This document shows, piece after piece, positions 42,542-51,769 of a stretch of 64,000 nucleotides of DNA. How positions within the stretch are numbered: the stretch's first letter is position 1; each line of letters begins with the position of its first letter. Source of the DNA: a virus; the IMG/VR virus record IMGVR_UViG_3300008517_000034, positions 1 to 64,000 of that record; one strand, written 5' to 3'. A program made the position numbers and the translations under genes. The notes beneath the pieces were generated by a model that saw nothing but the letters and a program-made list of their open reading frames with translations, had not been told where the DNA came from and did no database searches.

Positions 42542-44032
42542 TTATTCCTCTAACTTTCCTTCGTCTTTCCCTACTTCTTTAAGAAAATCACCTTCGGCTA
42601 ATTTGTTAATTCCTTCTGTGAGATCTTCCACCGCCTTGATAAATTTGTCTTCCCTCTTCTCCAGCTCTTCTTCTCCTACTACTTCCAGACCACTCTTCAT
42701 GTAATAATTGTCTCCTCCCACATAAGTCTTCCCCAGACCTAATTTATTTCTGGCCTGGTTGGGGGTCATCATCGCATGTTCGATATACTTAATATACCTA
42801 TCCCCTTCCGCATCTATATTTCGAACGTCTAAGGTATTGAGTTTGAATATATATTTATGGCAATCTAGGCCTTGCTCGATAATCGGTCCATTAATGATAT
42901 CTTCCATATCCTTCTGTAAGGGCTCTATCACCGATTCAATATATATCTTAGTCGCTTCTGTGGTTATGCTACCCCCACCTAGCTTTCCTACCCTTGACCT
43001 GACTCCAATCCGTTCTCCGGGCATAGAATAGGCAATAAGTATATCTTCTTGCAAGGATTCCCTGTATAGCCTGAAGCTCCCTTCTTTTACGTCTACGGAT
43101 AGCTGCTGCCATTGAAATTTGGCATTCTCATCGGGAAGCTGAAATACCATAGTCCGATGGGCATTTTCGGAACCCCTAATTTCGTTATCCAAAAAATTCT
43201 TGATCTTCTTTGCTGATCCTTCTTTCCAGTCTCCAATTAAAGTAATTAAGGCCGCAGGAACTCCGTAGTTTTCAAAGAAGGATAAATTATAATCCCTAAT
43301 CCCGATAAGTCCAACCAGGGAACCCACTGCTGATAGTATGGGAGGAGCTCCATAATAATCTGATCTCGGATAGTATCTTTTGTAGTAGATTAACTCACTT
43401 GCTCTACTCTTTAAGTCAAGCTTGGTTTCCTTTCCATCCTCTGGAGAGATATCTTTTTCCTCTCCATATCTTTTAAACCATATCTTGTCATTATTCCTCT
43501 GTTGACAAAACTTCTTCTTCTTTTTATGGATCCTAAAAGTATGTCCGGCAATATGCCATATCTCTGCTACTTCCCCTCCGGCATTTCTGACTATTTCAAA
43601 TCCGCCCCAGCCTATTATTCCTACATCAATAAGCATCTCTTTTAATATATGTCTTAAATACTCTTCCGGATTGGGTCTGTCTAAGAGTTCATTAATCTTC
43701 TTTTTCTCATCTTCATCCTCTTCTTCTCCCTCTTTTAACTCCAGCCTCCACCCCAGTCCGGCTACATCTTCGGCTATCTGGTCTACGCAAGCGCTAAAGG
43801 TCGAATTCATATCGTATAACTGGAGTAGACTGTTAGGAGAATTGGGAGGAGCAACCAATTGATTAATTCCAAATTGTTCTTCTTCTTTAATCTGTTTGGA
43901 AGTCTTTTTAACTTCGTATCTCTTTAGATCTGATAGGGGATAAACCCCTTTAGTGGTCTGAATAAATTGCTGCCCTTTGGTAAGGGTAACGTGAACCTCA
44001 GCCTGCTTTTTTTTCTTTATTGCTTCAGTCAT
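42542..44032 (-). CDS. Portal protein
   Basis: This 496-residue protein matches the SPP1/HK97-type portal. Visible pieces are MNSTFSACVDQIAEDVAGLG, IWHIAGHTFRIHKKKK, YYPRSDYYGAPPILSAVGSL and FENYGVPAALITLIGDW. Near residues 340-360 are the clip/stem region and AYSMPGERIGVRSR. The acidic tail is typical. It follows terminase and precedes MuF, the standard order. Confidence 0.85.
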   Translation of the reverse strand: MTEAIKKKKQAEVHVTLTKGQQFIQTTKGVYPLSDLKRYEVKKTSKQIKEEEQFGINQLVAPPNSPNSLLQLYDMNSTFSACVDQIAEDVAGLGWRLELKEGEEEDEDEKKKINELLDRPNPEEYLRHILKEMLIDVGIIGWGGFEIVRNAGGEVAEIWHIAGHTFRIHKKKKKFCQQRNNDKIWFKRYGEEKDISPEDGKETKLDLKSRASELIYYKRYYPRSDYYGAPPILSAVGSLVGLIGIRDYNLSFFENYGVPAALITLIGDWKEGSAKKIKNFLDNEIRGSENAHRTMVFQLPDENAKFQWQQLSVDVKEGSFRLYRESLQEDILIAYSMPGERIGVRSRVGKLGGGSITTEATKIYIESVIEPLQKDMEDIINGPIIEQGLDCHKYIFKLNTLDVRNIDAEGDRYIKYIEHAMMTPNQARNKLGLGKTYVGGDNYYMKSGLEVVGEEELEKREDKFIKAVEDLTEGINKLAEGDFLKEVGKDEGKLEE

Positions 44033-44059
44033 ATCCCTTTCACCTCACCTAATTAAATA

Positions 44060-45526
44060 TTAAAAGAAAGCCTCCGCCTGCTTATGTTTTTTCTTTCCTG
44101 AGCAGGTGTTGGCCACCGCATCCCCATAATCCGGGGATCGACCCAACCTCTTTTTAATCTTATCCTTCTCTTCGATTATGATGTCTCCATTGCTTCTGGT
44201 GCTCCAATGCACCTCGGTTAAATCCTGGGTCAGCTCATCTACAGGAGGTAAAGCCAACTTTTCATCAAATGCCGGGTCTAAAGCATCTCTTAAAGCCCAG
44301 TATAAATAGGCCCTCATATTGGCAAAGGTTCTCTGCTCGGTCAGATCAGTTAACCCTTTCGCTGATTCCGAGGCCTTAACCCCCACCGCATTAACCTTAA
44401 GTTCTATCAATCTTGAAAAGACTCCCGCCCCTTCTCCTGCTGAATCTATATAGGTGATATCCTCTTTCTTTATTAGTTCATTCTTTGCTCTTCCTACGGT
44501 TACCATGTGATCTTGCTTGCTATAAACTTTAAGTTTTTCAATAATGTTCCCTCTCCTAAAAGCAAATACCGTAAGGTCCCTCCCCATGCCGGCTACATCG
44601 ACTCCTAATTTTAAGGCACCTTTTTCTTTACCCTTTTGTTCCCGCCACCTGTCGTTGGCCATCTCTACCCAACTTAAAGGAATTAAGGTATCTTCGGCAG
44701 CCCTAGGAAACTCTCCCATCACCTTTACTAAGAATAAGTCATTAGGCCGGTACCATTTTCCTTCCCACTTAAAATCGCGGGTGTCTTTTCTTACTTCATT
44801 TTCCTCTATCTCTACTACCCAGCCCGGCTTCTTAATTTTCTCATCGATCCATTCATAATCTACCTGGCCTGGTATTAGGATTTTCTTGGCCCTAACGTTT
44901 ACCGCATTCAAACAATTTAGTTTAAATTTTTCATACTGTGGGCTCCTGGTGCTTTGATAGGCCTCTCCGGTAGTCCTGTTGGGGTTGAATATCAAGACTA
45001 ATCGGCTATTCCCGGTTAGTATCCCTTCTATAGCATCAAACGTTGCCTGGTCTATCCCGGAGGCCTCGGTAATTACTACCATAAGATTGGGAGAATGGAA
45101 ACCAGTCCAGTCTTCCGGCTTCTTATCTTTAGTTTTAAAACCCAATAAAAACCAGTCTAAATCCTTGGGGAAAGTTATTTTATGAGTCCACAGGTCTCCA
45201 CCAAGATTTATATTGGCATTTCTATATATTCTGCCTATCTCAGACATCATAATAGAAATAACTTGTCTATCGGTGGGTGCGGTGTTGATAACCTTAGAAG
45301 GGACATAATGATATAAAAAACATAAAGAAGCAACTGCAGCTACATAGTCTTTCCCAGCTGCATGGCCTGACCTGACCGATACTCTCCTACTAAGTTGTAT
45401 TGACTCTAATATCTTTCTCTGTTTCCGGTCCAGCCTCACCCCCAAAGCATCTCTAGAAAATTTATTCCAGTTATTTTCATATTCAGTTAATATCGCATCT
45501 TCTTGCTCTGCGGAAAGGTACTTCAC
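44060..45526 (-). CDS. Terminase large subunit
   Basis: This is a 488-residue protein with a GTG start. The ATPase has a variant Walker A, RSGHAAGKD (near residue 55), and Walker B LMVVITEASG. FNPNRTTGEAYQS supplies the coupling region. The nuclease half begins LKLGVDVAGMGRDLTVFAFR and has YIDSAGEGAG and DYGDAVANT, giving the acidic cluster. It packages DNA into proheads with the small subunit next door. Confidence 0.9.
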   Translation of the reverse strand: MKYLSAEQEDAILTEYENNWNKFSRDALGVRLDRKQRKILESIQLSRRVSVRSGHAAGKDYVAAVASLCFLYHYVPSKVINTAPTDRQVISIMMSEIGRIYRNANINLGGDLWTHKITFPKDLDWFLLGFKTKDKKPEDWTGFHSPNLMVVITEASGIDQATFDAIEGILTGNSRLVLIFNPNRTTGEAYQSTRSPQYEKFKLNCLNAVNVRAKKILIPGQVDYEWIDEKIKKPGWVVEIEENEVRKDTRDFKWEGKWYRPNDLFLVKVMGEFPRAAEDTLIPLSWVEMANDRWREQKGKEKGALKLGVDVAGMGRDLTVFAFRRGNIIEKLKVYSKQDHMVTVGRAKNELIKKEDITYIDSAGEGAGVFSRLIELKVNAVGVKASESAKGLTDLTEQRTFANMRAYLYWALRDALDPAFDEKLALPPVDELTQDLTEVHWSTRSNGDIIIEEKDKIKKRLGRSPDYGDAVANTCSGKKKHKQAEAFF

Positions 45527-45528
45527 TA

Positions 45529-45891
45529 TTATTTATTTTTCTCCCGTTCCTTTTTGGCTTTCACTAAATTAGCATAGGTAAGTTCTAATGAACCTCCTAT
45601 CTCATGTTTGGTAGTTTCCTTCCATTTATCCGGAGCTCGGTTACAAAGAAAAAACTTCTGAGCTGCTAAACTCCCTTCTACCGCTATTTTGTATAATGCA
45701 TCTTCTACTACTCCTATCTGGCTCTCTACCGCTTCTTCGACATCCCTTTTAAAGCTTTTTGCAATCTTCATCCATCTATAAAAAGTATCTCTATTAATAT
45801 TAGCTTCGGTACACGCCTTAGTTTTAGTTGCCCCATTTCTAAGGCTTTCGATAATAATTCGTTTTATTTTTCTTCTTGCTTTGTCATCCAT
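45529..45891 (-). CDS. Terminase small subunit
   Basis: This is a 120-residue protein. The N-terminal HTH (RNGATKTKACTEANINRDTF, YRWMK) is typical of small terminases. GSLAAQKFFLCNRAPDKWKE is a well-known motif in this family. Directly upstream of the large subunit, with 2 nt between the stop and the GTG. It binds the packaging start site. Confidence 0.85.
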   Translation of the reverse strand: MDDKARRKIKRIIIESLRNGATKTKACTEANINRDTFYRWMKIAKSFKRDVEEAVESQIGVVEDALYKIAVEGSLAAQKFFLCNRAPDKWKETTKHEIGGSLELTYANLVKAKKEREKNK

Positions 45892-45959
45892 AATAATTAG
45901 TTGATCACCTCTTTAATCATTCTAAATCCTCGAGACCTTTGTCGGATTTGTCGGATTTT

Positions 45960-47297
45960 TTAGGTCATGCTTTTTAATTTAACTGCTTTTTTCCCAGTAA
46001 ATTTTTCCCATCTGGCTAAGATTACCTCTCCATAAATTGGCTCTATCTCTATTGCTCGGCAACTCCGCTTCATTATCTCGCAAGCAATGATGGTAGATCC
46101 CGAACCGCAAAAAGGCTCGGCTATTATTCCTCTCCGCGGAGACAATATTTTAATATAGGGAACTAAAATCTGAATCGGTTTCTTTCCTAAGATGATATTT
46201 TCTACTCTTCCCTTTCCAGTCTGTTCTGCTGACCAGGTTATGTGATCAGTTATCTTAGACCAGCGGGTTTTTTTCCTTCGATCGAAAGAGCTGTCACCTT
46301 TCTGGCCATAGATTATAACCTCATAGGAATCCAAAAATTTCTGGCCTTCTTCTTTAAGATAATTGTCTAATTCTTCCTCAAATTTTTCATTTAGCTTTAC
46401 ATCTCCATTATCTCCCAAAACCATTACATCATAACGATTAGGAAAAGTTTTCTTTCCTATATATGATTGATACCTCTTCTCAGCTTTCCAGATTATCATA
46501 TTTTTAATCTTCCAATATTTTTCTATCGATAGCCATAATCTAACAATATTTTTCCATTTCTCGAATACCATTATGTTTGAACCTTTGCTATTCTGATAGC
46601 CAATTGCTATCGATAACCAACTATCATAGTCTTTAGGAACTTTTTTACCTTCAACACTTAGATAGGAAAATTTCTTATGGCCAAAGCTTTTTATATTGAA
46701 ATAAGGGGGATCGGTGAATAAAAAATCAAATCTTTCTTCTCCAAATAATTCATTCCAGCCATTTTTATCCGTACAATCGCCAATAAGTAATTTATGTTCT
46801 CCCAGTTTCCACAAATCTCCGCTCTTAACTCTCTTAGCATCTTCTTTAATGAATTTCTCTAATTCTTTATCTATGTCAAATTCTTCATTAACATCGAGAC
46901 CAAAAATATCATCCAGCTCTTCCCTGCCAAATCCCACATTCATTAGCAGTTTTTCATCAAAATTAGTCAGCATGTCATAATCCCAGGAGCCTAAATTCTT
47001 ATTCTCTCTCAAGTTTGCCTCTCTTAATTCTTCGGGAGTCAGTTCCCTATTAGGAATCCTTACATCAATTTCTTCCTCTCCTCTACCTAACAATTGCAAT
47101 ATCTTTAATCTTTGATGGCCTGATACAATAACATCATCAGTGTTTACTACTGGAATCGACATTAAATTAAACCGTTTTAAGCTCTCTTCCAGGTCCTCTT
47201 TCTGCTTTAGAGTCATTTGACGGGGATTAGAATCATAGGGAATTAACTTATTTATTATTCGCTTCTCTGTATGCCATATTAGTTTTTTATTATTCAT
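45960..47297 (-). CDS. ParB-like/DNA methyltransferase fusion
   Basis: This is a 445-residue protein. Residues about 12-110 form a ParB-type domain (LIPYDSNPRQMT, VVNTDDVIVSGHQRL, REANLRENKN). The methyltransferase has FLFTDPPYFN near residue 197 and AEPFCGSGSTIIACE near 405, a beta-class N4/N6 enzyme. This fusion is common in phages. The ParB part may supply CTP- or DNA-binding target choice. It is the last of four adjacent methylases. Confidence 0.85.
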   Translation of the reverse strand: MNNKKLIWHTEKRIINKLIPYDSNPRQMTLKQKEDLEESLKRFNLMSIPVVNTDDVIVSGHQRLKILQLLGRGEEEIDVRIPNRELTPEELREANLRENKNLGSWDYDMLTNFDEKLLMNVGFGREELDDIFGLDVNEEFDIDKELEKFIKEDAKRVKSGDLWKLGEHKLLIGDCTDKNGWNELFGEERFDFLFTDPPYFNIKSFGHKKFSYLSVEGKKVPKDYDSWLSIAIGYQNSKGSNIMVFEKWKNIVRLWLSIEKYWKIKNMIIWKAEKRYQSYIGKKTFPNRYDVMVLGDNGDVKLNEKFEEELDNYLKEEGQKFLDSYEVIIYGQKGDSSFDRRKKTRWSKITDHITWSAEQTGKGRVENIILGKKPIQILVPYIKILSPRRGIIAEPFCGSGSTIIACEIMKRSCRAIEIEPIYGEVILARWEKFTGKKAVKLKSMT

Positions 47298-47311
47298 TTT
47301 TCCCCTCTCCT

Positions 47312-48109
47312 CTAAAACAAAGATTCTGGAATAGCATTAATTCTTTTTCTCGCTATTTCACAGTATTCTGGACTTATATCAATTCCAATAAATTTCCTAC
47401 CTAATTTTTTTGCCATTTTACAAGTGGTTTCACTTCCACACATCGGGTCTAAAACTATATCTCCTTTATTGCTCCAAGAATATATGTGGTCTTCTGCCAA
47501 TTGATCGGGGAATATGGCAGGGTGCCCATATGCTATCTTGTCCTTAGTAGATTTCATATAGCCTCCATCATATAACCAAACATTGCCCCAATTACTCTCA
47601 TCTTTATATGTAACATTTTTCGTTTCTTTCATGTCACCATTTTTTTGTCTATGAGTCATGCTTCTTGTGAAAGCACCATATATATTCTTTCTCTTTAGCA
47701 AATTCAAAGTCCCTGGCTTCCCTTTAGACAATATAAACATATATTCGAATATTTGGTTATATCTTTTTGATTGTGGGAATGGTAGATTATTCTTTAAATA
47801 AATCATAGTATCATATAGCTTAAAACCAACTTTTTTAGCGTAAAGAGCATGTCTGAAAGAATTGCCCGATTCACTACCATTTATTGTTTGGTCTCCGACT
47901 ACCCAAACCAATGTCCCTCTCATTTTTGTGACTCTAAATAATTCTTTTATTAGCTCCTTATAATCAAATAAAAAACCTTTATAATCTCTTAAATCATCAT
48001 AAGGAGGACTTGTGATTATTAAAGCAATCGCGCCATTAGGGATATCTTTAATAACTTCCAAATGGTTACCACATATTATTCTATTTATGAAATCTTCAGG
48101 CCATTTCAT
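47312..48109 (-). CDS. Beta-class DNA methyltransferase (SPPY)
   Basis: This is a 265-residue protein. IITSPPYDDLRDY near residue 33 is the catalytic motif IV with serine, often linked to N4-cytosine methylation. LDPMCGSETTCKMAKKLGRK gives the SAM-binding motif I. IGIDISPEYCEIARKRI is a typical end. Its start touches the stop of the previous methylase. It has no partner restriction nuclease nearby. Confidence 0.85.
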   Translation of the reverse strand: MKWPEDFINRIICGNHLEVIKDIPNGAIALIITSPPYDDLRDYKGFLFDYKELIKELFRVTKMRGTLVWVVGDQTINGSESGNSFRHALYAKKVGFKLYDTMIYLKNNLPFPQSKRYNQIFEYMFILSKGKPGTLNLLKRKNIYGAFTRSMTHRQKNGDMKETKNVTYKDESNWGNVWLYDGGYMKSTKDKIAYGHPAIFPDQLAEDHIYSWSNKGDIVLDPMCGSETTCKMAKKLGRKFIGIDISPEYCEIARKRINAIPESLF

Positions 48110-49735
48110 TTAGAATATCTCCTGCTGAACTTTGGCAATTCTTCTATTAGCCATATCAATATATTCCTGTTTTATCTCAATACCGATAAACATTTTTCTT
48201 TGTTTTACGGCCACCAACGCGGTAGTCCCCGCTCCCATAAATAGATCTAAAACTATACCGCCTTCAAATCCTGCATTGCAACCACAGTCGGTATAACCAA
48301 TTTCTTTTCTTACTCTTCTTTTCCCAGTTAACAATGTACTTGTAGGGCTAACTTTTTGTATTTGTTCTGCCGTTATACTATTATTACCCCCACATATTTC
48401 ATATTCGCCAGTATCTTTATATATCTTTACTCTTGCCTTCCCACACTTCTTACAGACAAATTCAGGACATCCAGCTTTAATTGGTATCTCAATTAGCCCC
48501 TCCGGATATACCGCAAAGTGGGCTTCTGGGAAGGGCTGAGTCGGTATAGCCCAGACAGAACGTTTATTGCGACCTTGAGGATTTGGTCTAACGGCTCCTT
48601 CAACTAATTTAGATGTTTTGCCTAATTTCATTGTTTTTTCATAAATTGTCTTTTTTTCCGTCCTCGATTTTTGTATATCACCACCCCATCTATTAAGAGG
48701 ATAATCATATTTATCAAACTGCTGTTCAAACCAGTAATCGTGGCCAGACCAGAGGGAATATTTTACCTTTTTTAAACCTTTACACCTTGGGCATATCTTA
48801 TTTTTTATATTTTTCTTTTCTCCATTACTTGCCTTAAATTGAGGGCAGCCTTCCCCTTTTCTCATGACGTCCCGGGTTCGATAATTAAAATAATTTTTAT
48901 TAGAGCAGGCAGGGCAGGGTCTCCATTCCCAATCTTTAGCCTCTATCCCTTTAGTGCCTAATGGCTTTTTATCTACACATTCCAGAGTTTTCTCATTGGT
49001 CCAGAATATAGCTTTATTGTTTTTAGTAAAGAAAAATAGATATTCAAAATCTACTGTAAACCTATCATTTGCACTCGAGGGCATACAATTTTTTTTATAC
49101 CAGATTATTGTATTTCTCTTGATCCAGCCCCGGTTAATCATTTCTATGGAGAAGCGATAGGGTATATCTAATAAACATTTCGCATACTGTCTAGTAATTT
49201 TTTGATTCCCTTTGGTAGCTCCCATTTCTAAAGTCTTATAGCCTAAATTTTTTGTATCTTTTGTATGTCCGGAAGCATTACCACTGCCACCGTAGGAATC
49301 GCCTATATTTATAAAACAAGTCCCGTCCTTCCTTAATACCCTTTTTACCTCGTCAAAGATATCACACAGATGTTTTATATATAATTCAAAGGTTGGCTCG
49401 AGGCCCAGGCTACCCCGCCAGGCTCCGCATTTAGAGCAAAACCCTGCTTTTGCCTTACCGAAACCATGTAAATTTTTCCTATATTGTGGATTACCCAATG
49501 TGCCACCATCTAAATTTTGCCTATTTTCATGTAACAACTTTGAATCATATTCTCTAAAATCGTGTTTACAATCTTTATCTCCATCCCAAATAACTGATTC
49601 GATCCCATAATCTCTGAGACCCCAATAAGGCGGGGAGCATGCACAGCAATTAACTGATTCACCAGGAATCTCCTTTAAAATTTCCAGTGCATCTCCACAT
49701 ATAATCTTATTAATATAATGATTAATATAATTCAT
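48110..49735 (-). CDS. Large beta-class DNA methyltransferase with zinc-ribbon insert
   Basis: This 541-residue protein has CACSPPYWGLRDYGIE near residue 33 and VLDLFMGAGTTALVAVKQ near the end. The middle holds several cysteine pairs (GFCSKCGAWRG, PCPACSNKNYFNY, ICPRCKGLKKVK, FVCKKCGKARVK). These suggest zinc ribbons for DNA recognition. Length and layout resemble large phage methylases. SPPY suggests N4-cytosine or N6-adenine. Confidence 0.8.
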   Translation of the reverse strand: MNYINHYINKIICGDALEILKEIPGESVNCCACSPPYWGLRDYGIESVIWDGDKDCKHDFREYDSKLLHENRQNLDGGTLGNPQYRKNLHGFGKAKAGFCSKCGAWRGSLGLEPTFELYIKHLCDIFDEVKRVLRKDGTCFINIGDSYGGSGNASGHTKDTKNLGYKTLEMGATKGNQKITRQYAKCLLDIPYRFSIEMINRGWIKRNTIIWYKKNCMPSSANDRFTVDFEYLFFFTKNNKAIFWTNEKTLECVDKKPLGTKGIEAKDWEWRPCPACSNKNYFNYRTRDVMRKGEGCPQFKASNGEKKNIKNKICPRCKGLKKVKYSLWSGHDYWFEQQFDKYDYPLNRWGGDIQKSRTEKKTIYEKTMKLGKTSKLVEGAVRPNPQGRNKRSVWAIPTQPFPEAHFAVYPEGLIEIPIKAGCPEFVCKKCGKARVKIYKDTGEYEICGGNNSITAEQIQKVSPTSTLLTGKRRVRKEIGYTDCGCNAGFEGGIVLDLFMGAGTTALVAVKQRKMFIGIEIKQEYIDMANRRIAKVQQEIF

Positions 49736-49761
49736 TAAAAAATGCCTTAAACGAATAATAT

Positions 49762-51165
49762 TTAAAATAAAACTGCTTCTATCGCTCTTAATCTACACTT
49801 TGCAATTTCTACATATTCCTTCTCAATCTCAATGCCGATATACTTTCTGCTCGTTTCTTTACAGGCCATCAAAGTAGTTCCGCTACCACAGAAAGGATCT
49901 AATACTACTCCGCCCGTCGGAGTTTTAGTCAGTGTGCAAAGGTATTTCATGAGTGCTAAAGGCTTAACGGTGGGATGGTGGTTTTTGCTCTTTAGAGATT
50001 TATTGGGCTTACCTGTTTGTCCATGAACACCTTTTTGTCTTAGTGATATATCTCCTTTGATCTCAACTTCTTCCAATCTTTCGCACCCTCTATTCCGTTC
50101 GGCTTTACTTGCCTTCGCACAGTAGAAGAAGCGGGAAGCAGAGCCTGAATCATTTACTCCGATAGCCGTAGGATAACCATCTCTTACTATTCCGTTCATA
50201 TAGATTTCACTTTTAATTTTTCCTCTTCTTGAATTTGGACGATATGATGTCCCTGTATTCGGAAATAACCCTACCACTTCATCAGAACCATCATGTATTA
50301 CATTTGCAGGAAAGCGACCTTTATTAATATTAGAATTTAATAATCCATAACCAAAAGTTGAACCAAAACAAGTTTTTTTATATTTAACATTATCCGATAA
50401 TTGCTTGTTATGATGCCCGTCTTTAAAATCATTATTATTTTCATAAGGTATCCTTCCCCCATCTATATTCAATCCTGTCACTTTCCACTTCAAAGCATTA
50501 TTAGCATAACTACCCTCGTTAGGTTTCATTGCCACTAGTATGGGTTCATATGCAGGTTTTAGCCCATGTGATTTCCAGCCGTTCCAAAGAGTAGCTTCGG
50601 GGGTTGCAGATTCTTTTATTGGTTGTTTGCCACCCTTAATTCCTATTACTTCTTTACCAAATACTGCTTCACTACTATAACCAGCAGACTTTCTATTTTC
50701 TCTACCAAAGGGTTCTTGATAATCAATTACTTTTCTAAATCCTTCCCATTCTTTCTTAAATTCCTCTCGTGTCGGCTTCCTGCCTAATTTTTCTTCTAAC
50801 TTCTTCCTGCATTTATCTTTATCTAACATCTGGCTGATATCCGTTGCCTTCGGAAAGCCTGACCCATAGAGCCACATGATACAATCTTTTAAGATAAATC
50901 CAGCATCCTCAACATTAACCGCCATCCTATGTTGTGTTCTACTTCCTGCAAAGATTAAAGCAGTTCCGCCGGGCTTTAATATCCTTAAACATTCCTGCCA
51001 TGTCTCGATTGAAGGGACGTCATAATCCCATTTTTGTCCCATAAATTTTAGTCCATAAGGCGGATCGGTAATTATGGTGTCTATGCAATTGTCAGGAAAG
51101 TCCTTCATTACTTCAAGACAATCACCATGTATTAATTTATTTATAAAATCTTCTGGATATCTCAT
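49762..51165 (-). CDS. Beta-class DNA methyltransferase (DPPY)
   Basis: This is a 467-residue protein. TIITDPPYGLKFMGQKWDYD near residue 34 carries the catalytic motif. VVLDPFCGSGTTLMACKET is the SAM-binding motif. The middle contains HNKQLSDN, SGSASRFFYCAKASKAERNR and HHPTVKPLALMKYL, all typical of this phage family. It is the first gene after the leader at 51171-51300. That leader's T tract runs up to the start codon, so its expression is directly exposed to the attenuator. Confidence 0.85.
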   Translation of the reverse strand: MRYPEDFINKLIHGDCLEVMKDFPDNCIDTIITDPPYGLKFMGQKWDYDVPSIETWQECLRILKPGGTALIFAGSRTQHRMAVNVEDAGFILKDCIMWLYGSGFPKATDISQMLDKDKCRKKLEEKLGRKPTREEFKKEWEGFRKVIDYQEPFGRENRKSAGYSSEAVFGKEVIGIKGGKQPIKESATPEATLWNGWKSHGLKPAYEPILVAMKPNEGSYANNALKWKVTGLNIDGGRIPYENNNDFKDGHHNKQLSDNVKYKKTCFGSTFGYGLLNSNINKGRFPANVIHDGSDEVVGLFPNTGTSYRPNSRRGKIKSEIYMNGIVRDGYPTAIGVNDSGSASRFFYCAKASKAERNRGCERLEEVEIKGDISLRQKGVHGQTGKPNKSLKSKNHHPTVKPLALMKYLCTLTKTPTGGVVLDPFCGSGTTLMACKETSRKYIGIEIEKEYVEIAKCRLRAIEAVLF

Positions 51166-51170
51166 TAAAT

Positions 51171-51235
51171 AAAAAAAGCCTAAACTCCCTTAAATTATTC
51201 TTCAATAATTCTAAAGAGCTTAGGCCAAAACCTAA
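51171..51235 (-). promoter_or_regulatory. Attenuator-like leader of methylase-terminase operon
   Basis: On the minus strand GCCTAAGCTC pairs with GAGTTTAGGC, extended by an A/T-rich inner stem GAATTATT/AATAATTT with loop GAAG, then seven T. A segment just upstream (TTAGG, 51235-51231) can pair with the same 5' arm (CCTAA). ATAATGT, AAGTTA, TAAGCT and AATTATT are shared with the leader at 32443-32520. Confidence 0.7.
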
Positions 51236-51271
51236 CTTTTCAGACATTATATTATTTAATTTTCTTATTAA

Positions 51272-51300
51272 ATTTTATCAAATTAAGTGATTTCTGTCAA
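51272..51300 (-). promoter_or_regulatory. Sigma70-type promoter of methylase-terminase operon
   Basis: Minus-strand TTGACA (51300-51295) and TAAAAT (51277-51272) are separated by 17 nt. It lies in the gap after the PD-(D/E)XK gene. The predicted leader of about 95 nt ends in the terminator at 51171-51225. Confidence 0.8.
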
Positions 51301-51334
51301 AGAAGAAGTATCAGTCAGTCCATTCTTACTCTTT

Positions 51335-51769
51335 TTATTCCCATCCGGGAATTAACCTGCTATATTTTTCTATTTCTTTATAGCTTAGTATTTTCTCGAA
51401 ATCTATCCCTAGATCATCACACAAAAATTTAATCATCTCGCCATTAGCCTTATCCCTCGCGTATTTATCAGGAATTATAAATTGTAGCTTAGCAAATTCT
51501 TTTGGATAATATTTTTTAAACCGCCTTAGTTTGGTTTTATCGCCGGGTCTAAACCATCCCTTACATTCTACCCATAAATCTATTATAGGCAGGTAAAAGT
51601 CTGGCTTATAATACCGGTTACCGCGTTTGATAGTTTTAAATTCGAATTCTTTTGGTTCATAGATATATTCAATTTCGGTAAGTTTATAATATCTGGCAAT
51701 ATTCGCCTCCATCTTACTCCGGAAATATTGTTTTAGATCTTTTCGGTAACCGCCTTTGGCTACGTGCAT
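51335..51769 (-). CDS. PD-(D/E)XK nuclease, resolvase-like
   Basis: This is a 144-residue protein. FRSKMEANIARYYKLTEIEY, then RYYKPDFYLPIIDLWVECKG, gives the E..PD..ExK core (residues about 17-72). It resembles phage DUF1064 and Holliday-junction-resolvase-like nucleases. It overlaps the radical SAM gene by 10 nt. Likely acts on replication or recombination branches before packaging. Confidence 0.75.
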   Translation of the reverse strand: MHVAKGGYRKDLKQYFRSKMEANIARYYKLTEIEYIYEPKEFEFKTIKRGNRYYKPDFYLPIIDLWVECKGWFRPGDKTKLRRFKKYYPKEFAKLQFIIPDKYARDKANGEMIKFLCDDLGIDFEKILSYKEIEKYSRLIPGWE

